This document shows positions 12,101 to 22,017 of a DNA stretch of 64,000 nucleotides, piece after piece (positions within the stretch are counted from its first letter, which is position 1; the number at the start of each line of letters is the position of its first letter). A program made the position numbers and the translations under genes. The DNA comes from Syngnathus acus (Eukaryota; Chordata; Actinopteri; Syngnathiformes; Syngnathidae): contig NC_051096.1 of NCBI RefSeq assembly GCF_901709675.1, positions 701,001 to 765,000 on the forward strand, given 5' to 3'. The notes below the pieces were generated by a model. That model searched no databases, had not been told where the DNA came from, and saw only the letters and a list, made by a program, of their open reading frames with translations.

Positions 12101-13111
12101 CGGGACATGTTGTTTGCTGATGATGCAGCATTGGCAACACACACTAAGGAACACCTGCAGACTCTTCTAGACCGGTTCAGCCAAGCATGTCAGGACTTCA
12201 ACCTGACCATCAGCCTAAACAAAACCAAGACAATGGGCCAGGGGACTACTGTCCCACCTTCCATCACCATCAACAACTACACACTGGAAGCTGTAAGCAG
12301 CTTTATCTATCTTGGGTCTACCATCACCTGCAATTTGTCAGTCGATGCCGAGGTCAGCAGCCGGATTGGGAAAGCAGCTTCTACCTTTGGAAAACTGACA
12401 CCCAGAGTATGGCAGAACAGCAAGCTCACCATCCATACAAAGGTGCAAGTGTACAGGGCCTGTGTCGTCAGTACACTCTTGTATGGCAGCGAAGCCTGGA
12501 CTCTTTATGCACATCAAGAGAGAAGGCTAAACTCTTTCCATCTGCGTTGCCTGAGACGCATACTGGGCATCACCTGGCGGGACAGGATCACAGACAGTGC
12601 AGTCCTGGAGAGTGCACAGCTCCCCACTATGCTCTCCCTGCTGAAGCAGCGGCGTCTCCGTTGGCTGGGCCATGTCCGTCGGATGAAAGATGGTCGTATG
12701 CCAAAGGACATCTTATATGCAGAGCTAAAATCAGGCAAAAGGCAAGTAGGCCGCCCACTGCTCCGCTACAAGGATGTCTGCAAACAAGACCTCAAATCCT
12801 TCAACATCAACCCAGCCATCTGGGAAGACGTCGCCCAGGATCGCCACAAATGGCAACAGGCTCTCCGAAACGGGCTGCAGACCTACGAAATCACCCTGGC
12901 TCAACATCGAGAAACGAAAAGGAAATTGAGGAAGCAGCAAGCCACCATGCCCCCACCTCCACCGGGTCTGGCCCACATCTGTAACATCTGTGGCCGTGTC
13001 TGCCTCTCACGGATAGGACTCACCAGCCACAGCAGACACTGTGCAAAGAACACCTAACCTCCAGACACAAGAAATCTATGGTCTTTCGAGACTGTGATGC
13101 CGATGATGATG
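9196..13111 (+). mobile_element. full-length-looking APE-type LINE with intact ORF
   Basis: An 11-bp target duplication ACTGCTCCCAC flanks the element (9185-9195 and 13112-13122), and the 3' end is a GAT(GAT)n tail. About 650 bp of GC-rich 5' leader precede the long ORF, and the 3' UTR is only ~55 bp. The pre-insertion site is reconstructed exactly by the related MITE copies at 26698 and 34727, which have contiguous sequence there. Confidence 0.88.
9917..13057 (+). CDS. LINE polyprotein: APE endonuclease + reverse transcriptase + C-terminal zinc finger
   Basis: The 1046-codon frame has no stop. Its N-terminal part is an apurinic/apyrimidinic-type endonuclease: LQETRL near residue 35, VYAP near 105, LLGDFNARVG near 140. 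The central part is a reverse transcriptase, with GKAPGTDGI, QAGFRAGRST, AFVDLTKAFD (about 612), GVKQGCVLAP and the catalytic LFADDAA (about 732). The C-terminus carries a C-x2-C…H-x4-C finger (about 1022-1042). The frame is open upstream to 9842 and reads LGCWNVRT just before the ATG, the usual start of the endonuclease domain, so the true start may be further 5'. It encodes the enzymes for target-primed reverse transcription. The clade (RTE-, I/Nimb- or jockey-like) is not settled by eye. Confidence 0.88.
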   Translation: MTPGLSDNLQQISDVRKTAVINNELLKLRIDISTLQETRLHGSGSLKEKDYTFFWRGKPPEETREHGVGFAVRNTLLGAVVPPTGGSERILALCLNTSMGPVHLVSVYAPTLSSPQEIKERFYDELEATLKNIPSREQLYLLGDFNARVGADRDSWPSCLGHHGIGKLNENGQRLLEFCTYHHLCITNTYFQTKPIRKVSWRHPRSGHWHQLDLIITRTSDLRGILQTRSLHSAVCDTDHSLVLCRVKLQAKNLHRSKSKGAPRIDSSKTTDPTKATAFLCALEVSLHGPPQSSSAQRYWDGLRDAIHSTALSVFGKKQGKPNDWFNANLTTLAPILEEKRVALTNYKRTPNTKTLQTLRSSRGKLQQAARRCANDYWLQLCSNIQAAADTGNIRLMFDGIKKALGPSPRKIVPLKSASGETIAERSKQLDRWVEHYSELYARDNSVSDAALRHVGHLPVMEELDMEPTTEELSKAINSLPSGKAPGTDGITAEVLKCGKPALLHRLHKLLCLCWKEGSVPQDMRNANIVTLYKNKGDRSDCNNYRGISLLSITGKLFARVVLNRLQVLAEMLYPESQAGFRAGRSTLDMIFTLRQLQEKCREQHKPLYMAFVDLTKAFDLVSRSGLFQMVERIGCPPKLLSILQSLHTDMKGTVQYDGCTSESFNIRCGVKQGCVLAPTLFGIFFSLLLRQAFGTSTEGVYLHTRTDGKLFNLARLRAKTKIRPLTIRDMLFADDAALATHTKEHLQTLLDRFSQACQDFNLTISLNKTKTMGQGTTVPPSITINNYTLEAVSSFIYLGSTITCNLSVDAEVSSRIGKAASTFGKLTPRVWQNSKLTIHTKVQVYRACVVSTLLYGSEAWTLYAHQERRLNSFHLRCLRRILGITWRDRITDSAVLESAQLPTMLSLLKQRRLRWLGHVRRMKDGRMPKDILYAELKSGKRQVGRPLLRYKDVCKQDLKSFNINPAIWEDVAQDRHKWQQALRNGLQTYEITLAQHRETKRKLRKQQATMPPPPPGLAHICNICGRVCLSRIGLTSHSRHCAKNT

Positions 13112-13474
13112 ACTGCTCCCACTTGCTTTCTTTGGAGGCATGATTAGGGGTTAATACAATCCTCAAAGTAACGAAAATACAATAACAACGGAGTCAGTCG
13201 GCATCCGGGCCGCGCGGTCGGGTTTTCTCGGGTCCTCCCGGCTCATCTCGCGAGGTTCTACCTCCGACCGAAACAAAAAAATCTCGAATTTTTTGTTCGA
13301 ATTCCGATTTGTTCGACAACAGGACGTTCGAAAACCGAGGTTTGACTGTAAAATAAATAGATGCAGCTCACTGCTATTTGAGCTAATTTTAGAAAAGTCC
13401 TGCTGGCGACTCATGCGGTCCTCACGGGCGACCTGGTGCCCGCGGGCACCGTGTTGGTGACCCCTGGCCTATAT

Positions 13475-13775
13475 AGACGTAATTTAGACGTCTATTTTCG
13501 GTCTGTAGAATAACCTAAAATAGATGTCTATATCAGGTTACAGAAATAACCAATTCACATGTACGGATCAATATGCTTGTTAAACACAAATCCAAACAAC
13601 TTCTGTATATTGTTTATACAACTTACAGCTGGTTCAGACTTTAAAATTTCGAAATATGATCATATTTGATGTTTTTAATTTAGACGTCTATTTTAGGTCT
13701 ATACCGAGACCAATTGTAGACGTCTAAATTAGGTCTATACAGACGTCTAATAGACGCCTATGGCTGACAGGGTTC
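13475..13775 (+). repeat. AGACGTCT repeat block, left arm of an internal inverted repeat
   Basis: This ~300-bp block contains AGACGTCT/AGATGTCT units and a distinct AT-rich spacer (…TCACATGTACGGATCAATATG…). It is nearly the reverse complement of 18303-18600, including the boundary motif GGCTGACAGGG. It is part of the same repeat system as the arrays at 1021 and 23190. Confidence 0.8.
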
Positions 13776-14219
13776 TTTGAGGTTCTGATGCCGGGGGACG
13801 GTGTAATGATTCAAGATTCAAGATACAAAGCATTTATTGTCATATGTACAAAAGGAAAGCACTTTTTCTTTGTACAATGACATTCTTTCGCTGTCCGTTA
13901 ATGTGCCAGACAAGGTAAGGAGATTAAAAGAAGGTTAAAAAGTACAAAAAAACACAAAATATAAAAACCACAATATATATATATACAGTATATACAACTA
14001 CGAAGGTGAGGGATGTGCAATATAGGCTATTGCAAAAATGGCATTGTGCAACAGTTATGAGAGTTATAGTGAATGTACTGTTAAACAGGGGAGAATGCAG
14101 TGCAAAACAAAGTGAGTGTAAACAGTGTACAGTATAAAGTGCAGATCAGTGACTGACCATATGGTGGTGGATACTCGGCAGAGAGGGCAGCGGAGTCCGG
14201 TTGATTTTCTTTTTGTGTG
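13776..14219. repeat. unclassified repeat-like sequence
   Basis: The segment begins near GATTCAAGATTCAAGATACA with TTTATTGTCATATGTACA, a motif common in fish interspersed repeats. It is AT-rich with a short (TA)n tract and no coding frame of substance. It continues after the hAT at 15091-15537, where I see no gene. Confidence 0.35.
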
Positions 14220-14227
14220 GATTAATG

Positions 14228-15082
14228 CAGTGATCCCCAACCTTTTTTGCGCCACGGACCGGTTACGTGTCAGAAATATTTTATATAAATAAATAATACA
14301 TTTATATAACTAAATAATACATTTATATAAATAAATAAATAATACATTTATAATAAATATATGAATACGATGAAATAAAATGATACGACTGGCATAAAAA
14401 CAAGTATAAACAACATTAAAATAAAACTCACCATTACATTGAATTAGTGGGAGCACTGAGCTTGTTTCTCAGAAACGAGCCGGTCCCATCTAGGCGTAAT
14501 CGGAGACAATGACACCCGAAGTGGTTAAGGTTTGTCTTTTAATGCAGGATGCTTGGTCTCCATGTGCCGAAGCAGTTTTGAGGGCTTCATTGCCTCGTTA
14601 GCTAGCCTGTCGCCACATATTATGCAGAGTGGGCTTGGCGCGTCATAGTCTTTTAAATGCAGCTTTCCTTTTCTTAGAAGTCGTAGCCTCTTCTTCTTCC
14701 GTCTCCTCATTGGGCTTTTTTCCCTTTCCGAAGAAGCTTTCCAAACATCTCTGTTTCTTGCTCATTTTTGCTTGCTTCGCGGGCTCAACTGAGGTGACAT
14801 GTCACGTGACCGAGACGAGCGTCTTGACCTGAACCGACGGATGTAATTGGGAGAGAATCGCCAATTTTTTTATATTTTTCAAAATAAATACTTACTCATT
14901 TTTGCTAGCTTTGCGGGCTCGACTGGGGAAACATGTCACGTGACCGGGACGAGCGTCTTGACCTGAATTAATTGATCGTCGATTAAAACAATTTTTTTTT
15001 TTTTTCTGTGTGGCTTGGCGGCCCGGTACAAAGTGACCCACGGACCGGTACCGGTCTGCGGCCCGGTGGTTGGGGACCACTG
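14228..15082 (-). mobile_element. hAT element, TSD GATTAATG
   Basis: The termini are CAGTGATCCCCAACC and inverted GGTTGGGGACCACTG, with exact 8-bp duplications GATTAATG at 14220-14227 and 15083-15090. The interior has a - strand BED-finger exon fragment. A second copy of the family begins at 22327. Its 855 bp lack the transposase core. Confidence 0.92.
14525..14710 (-). pseudogene. BED zinc-finger fragment (ZBED5-like hAT transposase)
   Basis: The 61-codon frame includes APSPLCIICGDRLANEAMKP followed by LLRHMETKHP, a complete C-x2-C…H-x4-H BED finger as in ZBED5/GTF2IRD2-type hAT transposases. Compared with the copy at 22610 it has lost the SYLKYGF segment by a deletion just upstream of the finger. 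Confidence 0.75.
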
Positions 15083-15545
15083 GATTAATGCATCCAACAA
15101 TGGAACATCTCTAGACTTGTACCTTCGGCATCCTTGAGTTTGGACTACAAAAGTCATTCAGAGTAATAAAGATGGTGGATTTGCAAAACCGTTTACCTTG
15201 TTTGGCAGTGCTGCCCCAAAGACTGTGACATAATAGTTAAAAATACGCAATTGAAAATGGATAAGATTGAACGGAGTAAAAATTATCCCTCAAACAGATG
15301 ATAAAATATCTGTGCAGCAACTGGAGGCAATACATTTTTCCACAATCCTGGGGACTCCAAGTGCTCAATAAAATGTATATAAAAGCTCAAAAGGTGGATT
15401 TTGCATGACATGTCTCCTTGAAATACATAATAGCCACATCAAATAGACCTCAGCTTGCTTGCTTCACTGCAACAAAGAGCGCTGCAAAGCTTGCTGAGAA
15501 GTTCCGCATTGCTTGAGAAATGGACGCATCATCCATACGCTAGAA

Positions 15546-18209
15546 CAGGGGTCTGCAACCTTTATTATCAAAAGAGCCATTTTGCCCCCTCGTCTGCCAA
15601 AAAAAAAATTGTAGATGAGCCGCACAAAATAACAGAACTTGTAAACTTTAAAAAGTTCTCATCTTTTTTTAATTTTAGCTGTTATAACCACTGAATACAA
15701 CAAAAAGTAGCCCACTTTAAAATAAAACATTTAGCTGAGCTTTAAAAATAAACATAAAATTAGGACCGTCCTTGACAAGTCCATGTCAGTGCTCTCTCGT
15801 CCTCTTCTGGTTTTTTGCTCAGCCAGCAATAAACTGAAGCACCTGAACATACAAAAAAAAATCTACATCAGCTCGGAGTCAGATTTTTTTTTCCAGGAAA
15901 AGTAATAGCTTATTAAATTATATTCAATTCTTACCTGTTTAATGTGACTTCTGTGTCTGAACTTCGCTGCAGATCTTCCCTATGTCAGGGCTGTAGGATG
16001 AGACTTTGATCTTCATACAAGCCTGCAGGCTCTCATCTACGAGGCGAGAACGGTGTTTGTTCTTTATGAAGTTCATGCTTGAGAACAATTGCTCGCATAA
16101 GTATGTTGAGCCAAAGATGGACAAGACTCCAAATGCATACTTTTTCATGTTAATATACGTGTCAGGAATGGCACTCCATGTTTCAAAAACAAGTTTGTCG
16201 GGGTGGGGGAGTTTCTCCATATCACTCCATTTGTGCTCTTTAACGAGTGTAGCCTTCTGACGGGCGACTTCTTCAATATCCGCCGTCAGTGATTTGAACT
16301 TATTTACCCATAAATCTTTATCCGCTGTGTCGGCCAGTTCAATTTCTAGATCAGGCTTACTTACTCCGGTGAATACAACTGTGTTCAGCAGGAATGGGTC
16401 GATGTCCAGCGGTGTGACAGGGAAAGAGAGGGTAGGCTTCTCCTTTCTGAAATCACTGAATCTTTCTCCAAATGCAGCTTGCATTGTAATGATGGCACGG
16501 TGGAAATAATCATAATTTATTTGATTGTTCGCTTCTTTGAACTCTCTTAGGGAGGGAAAGTGAGAGAGCGTACCTTTTTGTGCATCTCTTGCGAACACTG
16601 TCATCTTGCGCTCAAATGCCAAAACATCTTCCAGCATCTGCAGGGCTGTGCTTCCCTTTCCTTGGAGATTTTTATTCAGCGTGTTCAAGTGACTTGTCAT
16701 ATCCACCATGAAGTAGAACTTACTCAGCCAATCAAGGTCTTCCAGTTCAGGATAGCTGAGGCCTTTGCTTTCCAAGAAGGTTTTCACATGCTCCAGACAG
16801 GTAGCGAAGCGTTTTAGCACCTCTCCCCTGGACAGCCACCGGACTTTGTTGTGCAGCAGGAGATCCGAATACGCATGGTCGACTTCTTCTAACAATGAAC
16901 AAAACTGTCGGTGGCTTAACCCGTTCGCAATTATTTTGTTCACTATCTTGATAACGAGGTTCATCACTTCCACACAGTCAGGGGGGAAAGTTTGCTTCTT
17001 GGTGGATGATGCAGTGAAACGTCATGAGCTCTCGATCCAGTAACTTTTGAAGCAAATTCACAAAGCCCTTATGAACTCCTCTCATGCTGGGTGCCCCATC
17101 AGTAGACACTGACACCAGGTGAGTGGTGTTTATTCCTTTCGCTTCTAGACAACTCAAAACAGCATCACAAATGTCCTGCCCTCGTGTTTGGCCCTTTAGT
17201 GGTATGAGTTCAATCAGTTCTTCCTGCGGCCCATCAGAGTTTACATATCTGCATAACAGTGCTATCTGCTCAACATCGTTTACATCACTTGATTCATCAC
17301 AGGCAATTGAAAATGCTTGAGCTGAATTGATGTCAACAATTTGCTTATCGCTGATGTTTTCTGCCATTTTAATGGTCCTGTCTCTGACGGTCTTTGCGGA
17401 GAGAGGCATTTCTCTAATTTTCTGAATAATTTCCCTTTTGCCTTTAAAGTCGGAGAATAGATGCTCTGATATTTTCATGAACGACTCCTTCATATACTCT
17501 CCATCTGTGAACGGCTTCCCCCTCTTTACGATCTCCAGAGCTGCCACAAAGCTAGCAGTGCTAGTTGACTGTGGAGAACTGATTCACTTCTTGAAAGATA
17601 GTTTGCGCTCTTCAGCTTTTTGTAGCAGTTCCGAAATTGCTCTCTTTCGCTCAGCCTCGGTTGAGTGTTTTTCAGCGAATGCTAAGTGTTTGTTTTGAAA
17701 ATGTCTTTCAATGTTACATTTTTTGTTGTTCGATATTTTCTCAACATATATCAAGCATACAGGTAAGCCAGCGTCGTTGGCGGTGAATGCAAATAAATAA
17801 GTCTACGCTGAATTAAACTCTCTATTTTCTTCCGAAACTTTCCTTTTTTTTTTTTTTATGGCTATTCAGGGTTCACAACTTCGCACACAGGTTCGCACGG
17901 GTTCACACCTTCTAAAAGCTGCCAGCTGGTAAAGGCGCGAGATGTTGACGTTGATGTGACGTAGCCTATATTTTGATGACAAATTATGAATTAGAAATAG
18001 GTCTAGCTTTTTAAAAATTGGATCGTATCAACTCAAACTCCAAGATAACTGCGCAACAAAATAAACTAATAATATGTGAATACAAATGAATTAAGAAATA
18101 CTCTTTATTTATGTTCGTTTTTTTTTTTTTTTGTCAAGGCCAAAGGGAGCCGCTATAAGGAGGCTGAAGAGCCGCATGCGGCTCCGGAGCCGCAGGTTGC
18201 CGACCCCTG
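15546..18209 (-). mobile_element. near-complete hAT element (2.66 kb)
   Basis: The ends CAGGGGTCTGCAACC (15546) and inverted GGTTGCCGACCCCTG (18209) are flanked by 8-bp duplications differing at one base (CGCTAGAA at 15538-15545, CACTAGAA at 18210-18217). Unlike the other hAT copies here it keeps almost the whole transposase gene on the - strand. The subterminal part (18160-18200) carries the GAGCCGCATGCGGCTC palindrome also found in the 1473-2631 element. Confidence 0.9.
15939..17803 (-). pseudogene. hAT transposase, nearly complete, one stop and one frameshift
   Basis: Read on the - strand from about 17800: a degenerate BED-like finger (PVCLIYVEKISNNKKCNIER; the second cysteine is a tyrosine), then an in-frame TGA at 17586-17584. 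The main body follows from 17547 (…ACDESSDVNDVEQIALLCRY…STDGAPSMRG…). A frameshift at a short C-run near 16975 separates it from the C-terminal 344 codons, which contain HNKVRWLSRGEVL and the dimerisation region YLCEQLFSSMNFIKNKHRSR. It is of the GTF2IRD2/EPM2AIP1-like hAT group. Two lesions in about 620 codons indicate a recently inactivated copy. Confidence 0.85.
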
Positions 18210-18302
18210 CACTAGAATCTTCATTGAATCCCTCATCAAGAGGCACAACTCCAGGATGTATTTTTGTCTTCCGAGGCGAAATAATAAATTCTTGAAACTG
18301 TT

Positions 18303-18670
18303 CCCTGTCAGCCATAGACGTCTATTAGACGTCTGGTCTATGTATAGACCTAATTTAGATGTCTAAAATTTGTCTCGGTATAGACCTAAAATAGACGTCT
18401 AAATTAAGAACATCAAATATGAGCATATTTCGAAATTTTAAAGTCTCAACCAGCTGTGAGTTATATAAATAATGTACAGAAATTAGTTAGATTTGTGTTT
18501 AACAAGCATATTGATCCGTACATGTGAATTGGTTATTTCTGTAACCTGATACAGATGTCTATTTTAGGTTATTTTATAGACCTAAAATAGATGTCTAAAT
18601 TAGGTCTATATATAGACCTAAAATAGATGTCTAAATTAGGTCTATATTTAGACCTAAAATAGAGGACAAA
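18303..18670 (-). repeat. AGACGTCT repeat block, right arm of the internal inverted repeat
   Basis: The first ~300 bp are the reverse complement of 13475-13775, beginning at CCCTGTCAGCCATAGACG. A further run of TAGACCTAAAATAGATGTCT units continues until a LINE inserts at 18671. After the LINE, the same repeat resumes at 22018. Confidence 0.8.
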
Positions 18671-18985
18671 CCCCTCCACCACGGTAAGGTGACGACTCAG
18701 TGAGTTGTCACCTTACCGTGGTGGAGGGGTTTGCGTGTCCCAATGATCCTCGGAGACATTTTGTCTGGGGCTTCATGCCCCTGGTAGGGTCACCCATGGC
18801 AAAAGGGTCCTAGGTGAGGGGCCAGACAAAGCACGGCTCAAAAAAACCCTTATGATGAAAAATATATATGGACTCAGATTACTCTCGCCCGGACGCGGGT
18901 CACCGGGGCCCCCCTCTGGAGCCAGGCCTGGAGGTGGGACTCGGAGGCGAGCGTCTGGTGGCCGGGCCTTCGCCCATGGGGAAAC

Positions 18986-19759
18986 GTGGGTCCCCCTTCC
19001 CATGGGCTCACCACCTGTGGGTGGGGTCAAAGGGGTCGGGTGCAATGTAAGCTGGGCGGCGGCCAAAGGCAGGGAACTTGGCGGTCAGATCCCCGGCTGC
19101 AGAAGCTGGCTCTAGGGACATGGAATGTCACCTCTCTGGCTGGAAAGGAGCCCGAGCTGGTGTGCGAGGCAGAAAAGTTCCGACTAGACATTGTCGGACT
19201 TGCCTCCACTCACAGTTTGGGTTCCGGTACAAGCCCTCTCGAGAGGGGCTGGACTCTCTTCCACTTTGGAGTTGCCCACGGTGAGAGGCGTCGAGCAGGT
19301 GTGGGTATACTCATTGCCCCCCAGCTGGGCGCCTGCACATTGGGGTTCACCCCGGTGAATGAGAGGGTAGCCTCCCTCCGCCTTCGGGTGGGAGGACGGG
19401 TCCTGACTGTTGTTTGTGTCTATGCACCAAACAGCAGCTCAGAGTACCCACCCTTTTTGGAGTCCTTGGAGGAAGTGCTGGAGAGCGCTCCTTCTGGGGA
19501 CTCCATCGTTCTACTGGGTGACTTCAATGCTCACGTGGGCAATGACAGTGAGACCTGGAAGGGCGTGATTGGGAGGAACGGCCCCCCCGATCTGAACCCG
19601 AGCGGTGTTCTATTATTGGACTTCTGTGCTCGACATGGATTGTCAATAATGAACACCATGTTCCAACGTGTGCACTTGGCACCAGGACACCCTAGGCCGC
19701 AGTTCGATGATCAACTTTGTAGTCGTGTCATCGGCCACATGTTTTGGAAACTCGGGTGA
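18986..19759 (+). pseudogene. LINE endonuclease domain fragment
   Basis: The frame reads [19 protein letters not shown] near residue 45, then [20 protein letters not shown] and [18 protein letters not shown]: the APE endonuclease with its DFN-H motif. Frame is lost after about 19690, before the reverse transcriptase. The start codon shown is only the first in frame. Confidence 0.8.
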
Positions 19760-20127
19760 AGAGAGGGGCGGAGCTGTCAACTGATCACCACCTGGTGGTG
19801 GGTTGGCTCCGATGGTGGGGGAAGATGCCGGTCCGACCTGGCAGGCCCAAACGTACTGTGAGGGTTTGCTGGGAACGTCTGGCAGAATCCCCTGTCAGGA
19901 AGAGCTTCAACTCCCACCTCCGGCAGAGCTTTTCCCACGTCCCGGAGGAGGTGGGGGACATTGAGTCCGAGTGGACCATGTTCCGTGCCTCCATTGTTGA
20001 GGCAGCCGACCGGAGCTGTGGCCGTAAGGTGGTTGGTGCCTGTCGTGGCGGCAATCCCTGAACCCTCTGGTGGACACCGGCGGTAAGGGATGCCGTCAAG
20101 CTGAAGAAGGAGTCCTATCGGGCCGTT

Positions 20128-21924
20128 TTGGCCTCTGGGACTCCGGAGGCAGCCGACAGGTACTGGATGGCCGAGCGGAACGCGGCTTCGGCGGTTGCTG
20201 AGGCAAAAACCCGGGCGTGGGAGGAGTTTGGCGAGGCCATGGAGAACGACTTCCGGACGGCTTCGAGGAAATTCTGGTCCACCATCCGGCGTCTCAGGAA
20301 GGGGAAGCAGTGCACCATCAACACTGTTTACAGTGGAGATGGCTTGCTGCTGACCTCGACTCGGGACGTCGTGAGTCGGTGGGGAGAATACTTCGAAGAC
20401 CTCCTCAAATCCACCGACACGCCTTCCATTGTGAAAGAAGGGCCTGGAGACTCTGAGGCGGACTCTCCAATCTCTGGGGTCGAAGTCACTGAGGTAGTTA
20501 AAAAACTCCTCGGGGGCAAGGCCCCAAGGGTGGATGAGATCCGCCCAGAGTTTTTAAAGGCCCTGGATGTTGTGGGGCTGTCATGGCTGACACGCCTCTA
20601 CAGCATTGCGTGGACATCGGGGACGGTGCCTCTGGATTGGCAGACAGGGGTGGTGGTTCCCCTCTTTAAGAAGGGGGACCGGAGGGTGTGTTCCAATTAC
20701 AGGGGAATCACACTCCTGAGCCTCCCTGGTAAGGTCTATTCAGGGGTGCTGGAGAGGAGGGTCCGTCGGGAGTTCGAACCTCGGATTCAGAAGGAGCAGT
20801 GTGGCTTTCATCCAACAGTGGACCAGCTCTACACCCTTGGCAGGATCCTCGAGGGGGCATGGGAGTTCGCTCAACCAGTCCACATGTGTTTTGTGGACTT
20901 AGAGAAGGCGTTCGACCGTGTCCCTCGGGAGGTTCTGTGGAGGGTGCTTCGGGAGTACGGGGCGCTGAGCCAACTGATAAGGGCGGTTCGGTCCCTGTAT
21001 CACCGATGCCGGAGTTTGGTCCGCATTTCCGGCAGTAAGTCAGATTCGTTCCCAGTGAGGGTTGGACTCCGCCAAGGCTGCCCTTTGTCACCGATTCTGT
21101 TCATAACTTTTATGTACAGAATTTCTAGGCGCAGCCGAGGCGTTGAGGGTGTCCGGTTTGGGGACCTCAGCATTGCGTCTCTGCTTTTTGCAGACGACGT
21201 GGTGCTGTTGGCTTCTTCAAGCCGTGATCTCCAGCTCTCACTGGAGCGGTTCGCAGCCGAGTGTGAAGCGGTCGGGATGAGGGTCAGCACCTCCAAATCC
21301 GAGTCCATGGTCCTCGGTCGTAAAAGGGTGGAATGCCCTCTCCGGATCGGGGATGAGATCCTGCCCCAAGTGGAGGAGTTCAAGTATCTTGGGGTCTTGT
21401 TCACAAGTGAGGGCAGGATGGAGAGCGAGATCGACAGGCGGATTGATGCAGCATCGGCAGTAATGCGGACTCTGTACCGGTCCGTCGTGGTGAAGAGAAA
21501 GCTGAGCTAAAAGGCAAAGCTCTCAACTTACCGGTCGATCTACGCTCCTACCCTCACCTATGGTCACCAGCTATGGGTCGTGACCGAAAGAATGAGATCC
21601 CGGATACAAGCGGCCGAAATGAGTTTCCTCCGCAGGGTGTCCGGGCTCTCCCTTAGAGATAAAGTGAGAAGCTTGGTCATCCGGGAGGGACTCGGAGTAG
21701 AGCCGCTGCTCCTCCACGTTGAGAGGAGCCAGATGAGGTGGCTCGGGCACCTCATCAGGATGCCTCCTGGACGCCTCCCTGGGGAGGTGTTCCGGGCATG
21801 TCCCACCGGTAGGAGACCCCGTAGACGACCCAGGACGCGCTGGAGAGACTATATCTCTCAGCTGGCCTGGGAACGCCTTGGGATCCCCCGGGATGAGCTG
21901 GATGAAGTGGCTGGGGAGAGGTAA
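20128..21924 (+). pseudogene. LINE reverse transcriptase, one nonsense codon
   Basis: A single frame runs from 20128 to 21924 apart from a TAA at 21508-21510, where the related copy at 59380 has a glutamine ([13 protein letters not shown]). Visible motifs are [64 protein letters not shown] and the catalytic [10 protein letters not shown]. Relative to the other copy about three codons (the G-R-G of the [11 protein letters not shown] segment) are missing. The C-terminal part ([19 protein letters not shown]) resembles the region after the RT in fish LINEs. Confidence 0.85.
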
Positions 21925-22017
21925 GTCTGGGAGTCCCTCCTAAAGCTGCTGCCCCCGCAACCCAACCCTGGATAAGCGGAAGAAAATGGATGGATGGATG
22001 GATGGATAGATGACAAA

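Larger units (their letters stand above)
8563..13348 (+). mobile_element. pogo/Tigger-like MITE split by a LINE
   Basis: The ends CAGTCAAACCTTAGTTTT and inverted GGTTTGACTG lie at TA dinucleotides (8561-8562, 13349-13350). The interior has repeated blocks of CGCGCAACTGCAGCGCACC-like CpG-rich sequence. The same family occurs uninterrupted at 34727-35408 and 26698-27335; comparing with those shows that 9196-13111 is a LINE inserted within it. The TA target and TIR type suggest pogo/Tigger-like; no transposase remains. Confidence 0.7.
7293..13466. mobile_element. hAT element (CAGGGGTCACCAACC ends) holding four nested insertions
   Basis: The left terminus CAGGGGTCACCAACC occurs twice in tandem (7293 and 7348; 55-bp duplication). 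The inverted terminus GGTGACCCCTG ends at 13466. The interior own sequence is short (7403-7514 and 13350-13466). The rest is occupied by a second hAT (7515-8553) and a pogo-like element (8563-13348) that itself contains a LINE. The 8 bp flanking the two ends (ATCTAATG and GCCTATAT) do not match, so a simple insertion is not supported. Confidence 0.6.
18671..22005 (+). mobile_element. APE-type LINE with TGGA tail, inactivated
   Basis: The element is flanked by 12-bp duplications ATAGA(G/T)GACAAA (18659-18670 and 22006-22017) and ends GATAAGCGGAAGAAAATGGA followed by (TGGA)n. The 5' end holds a 26-bp perfect inverted repeat with a 13-nt loop (18668-18732). The coding region has several frame disruptions. 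A 5'-truncated relative in inverse orientation lies at 59272-61148. Confidence 0.88.

Noticed and set aside
12187-12984. 265-codon + strand ORF overlapping the LINE
   Set aside because: A shadow frame of the LINE reverse transcriptase ORF, with no domain of its own.
20708-21404. Antisense ORFs over the second LINE
   Set aside because: Reverse-strand shadows of the reverse transcriptase frame, low-complexity Pro/Ser content.
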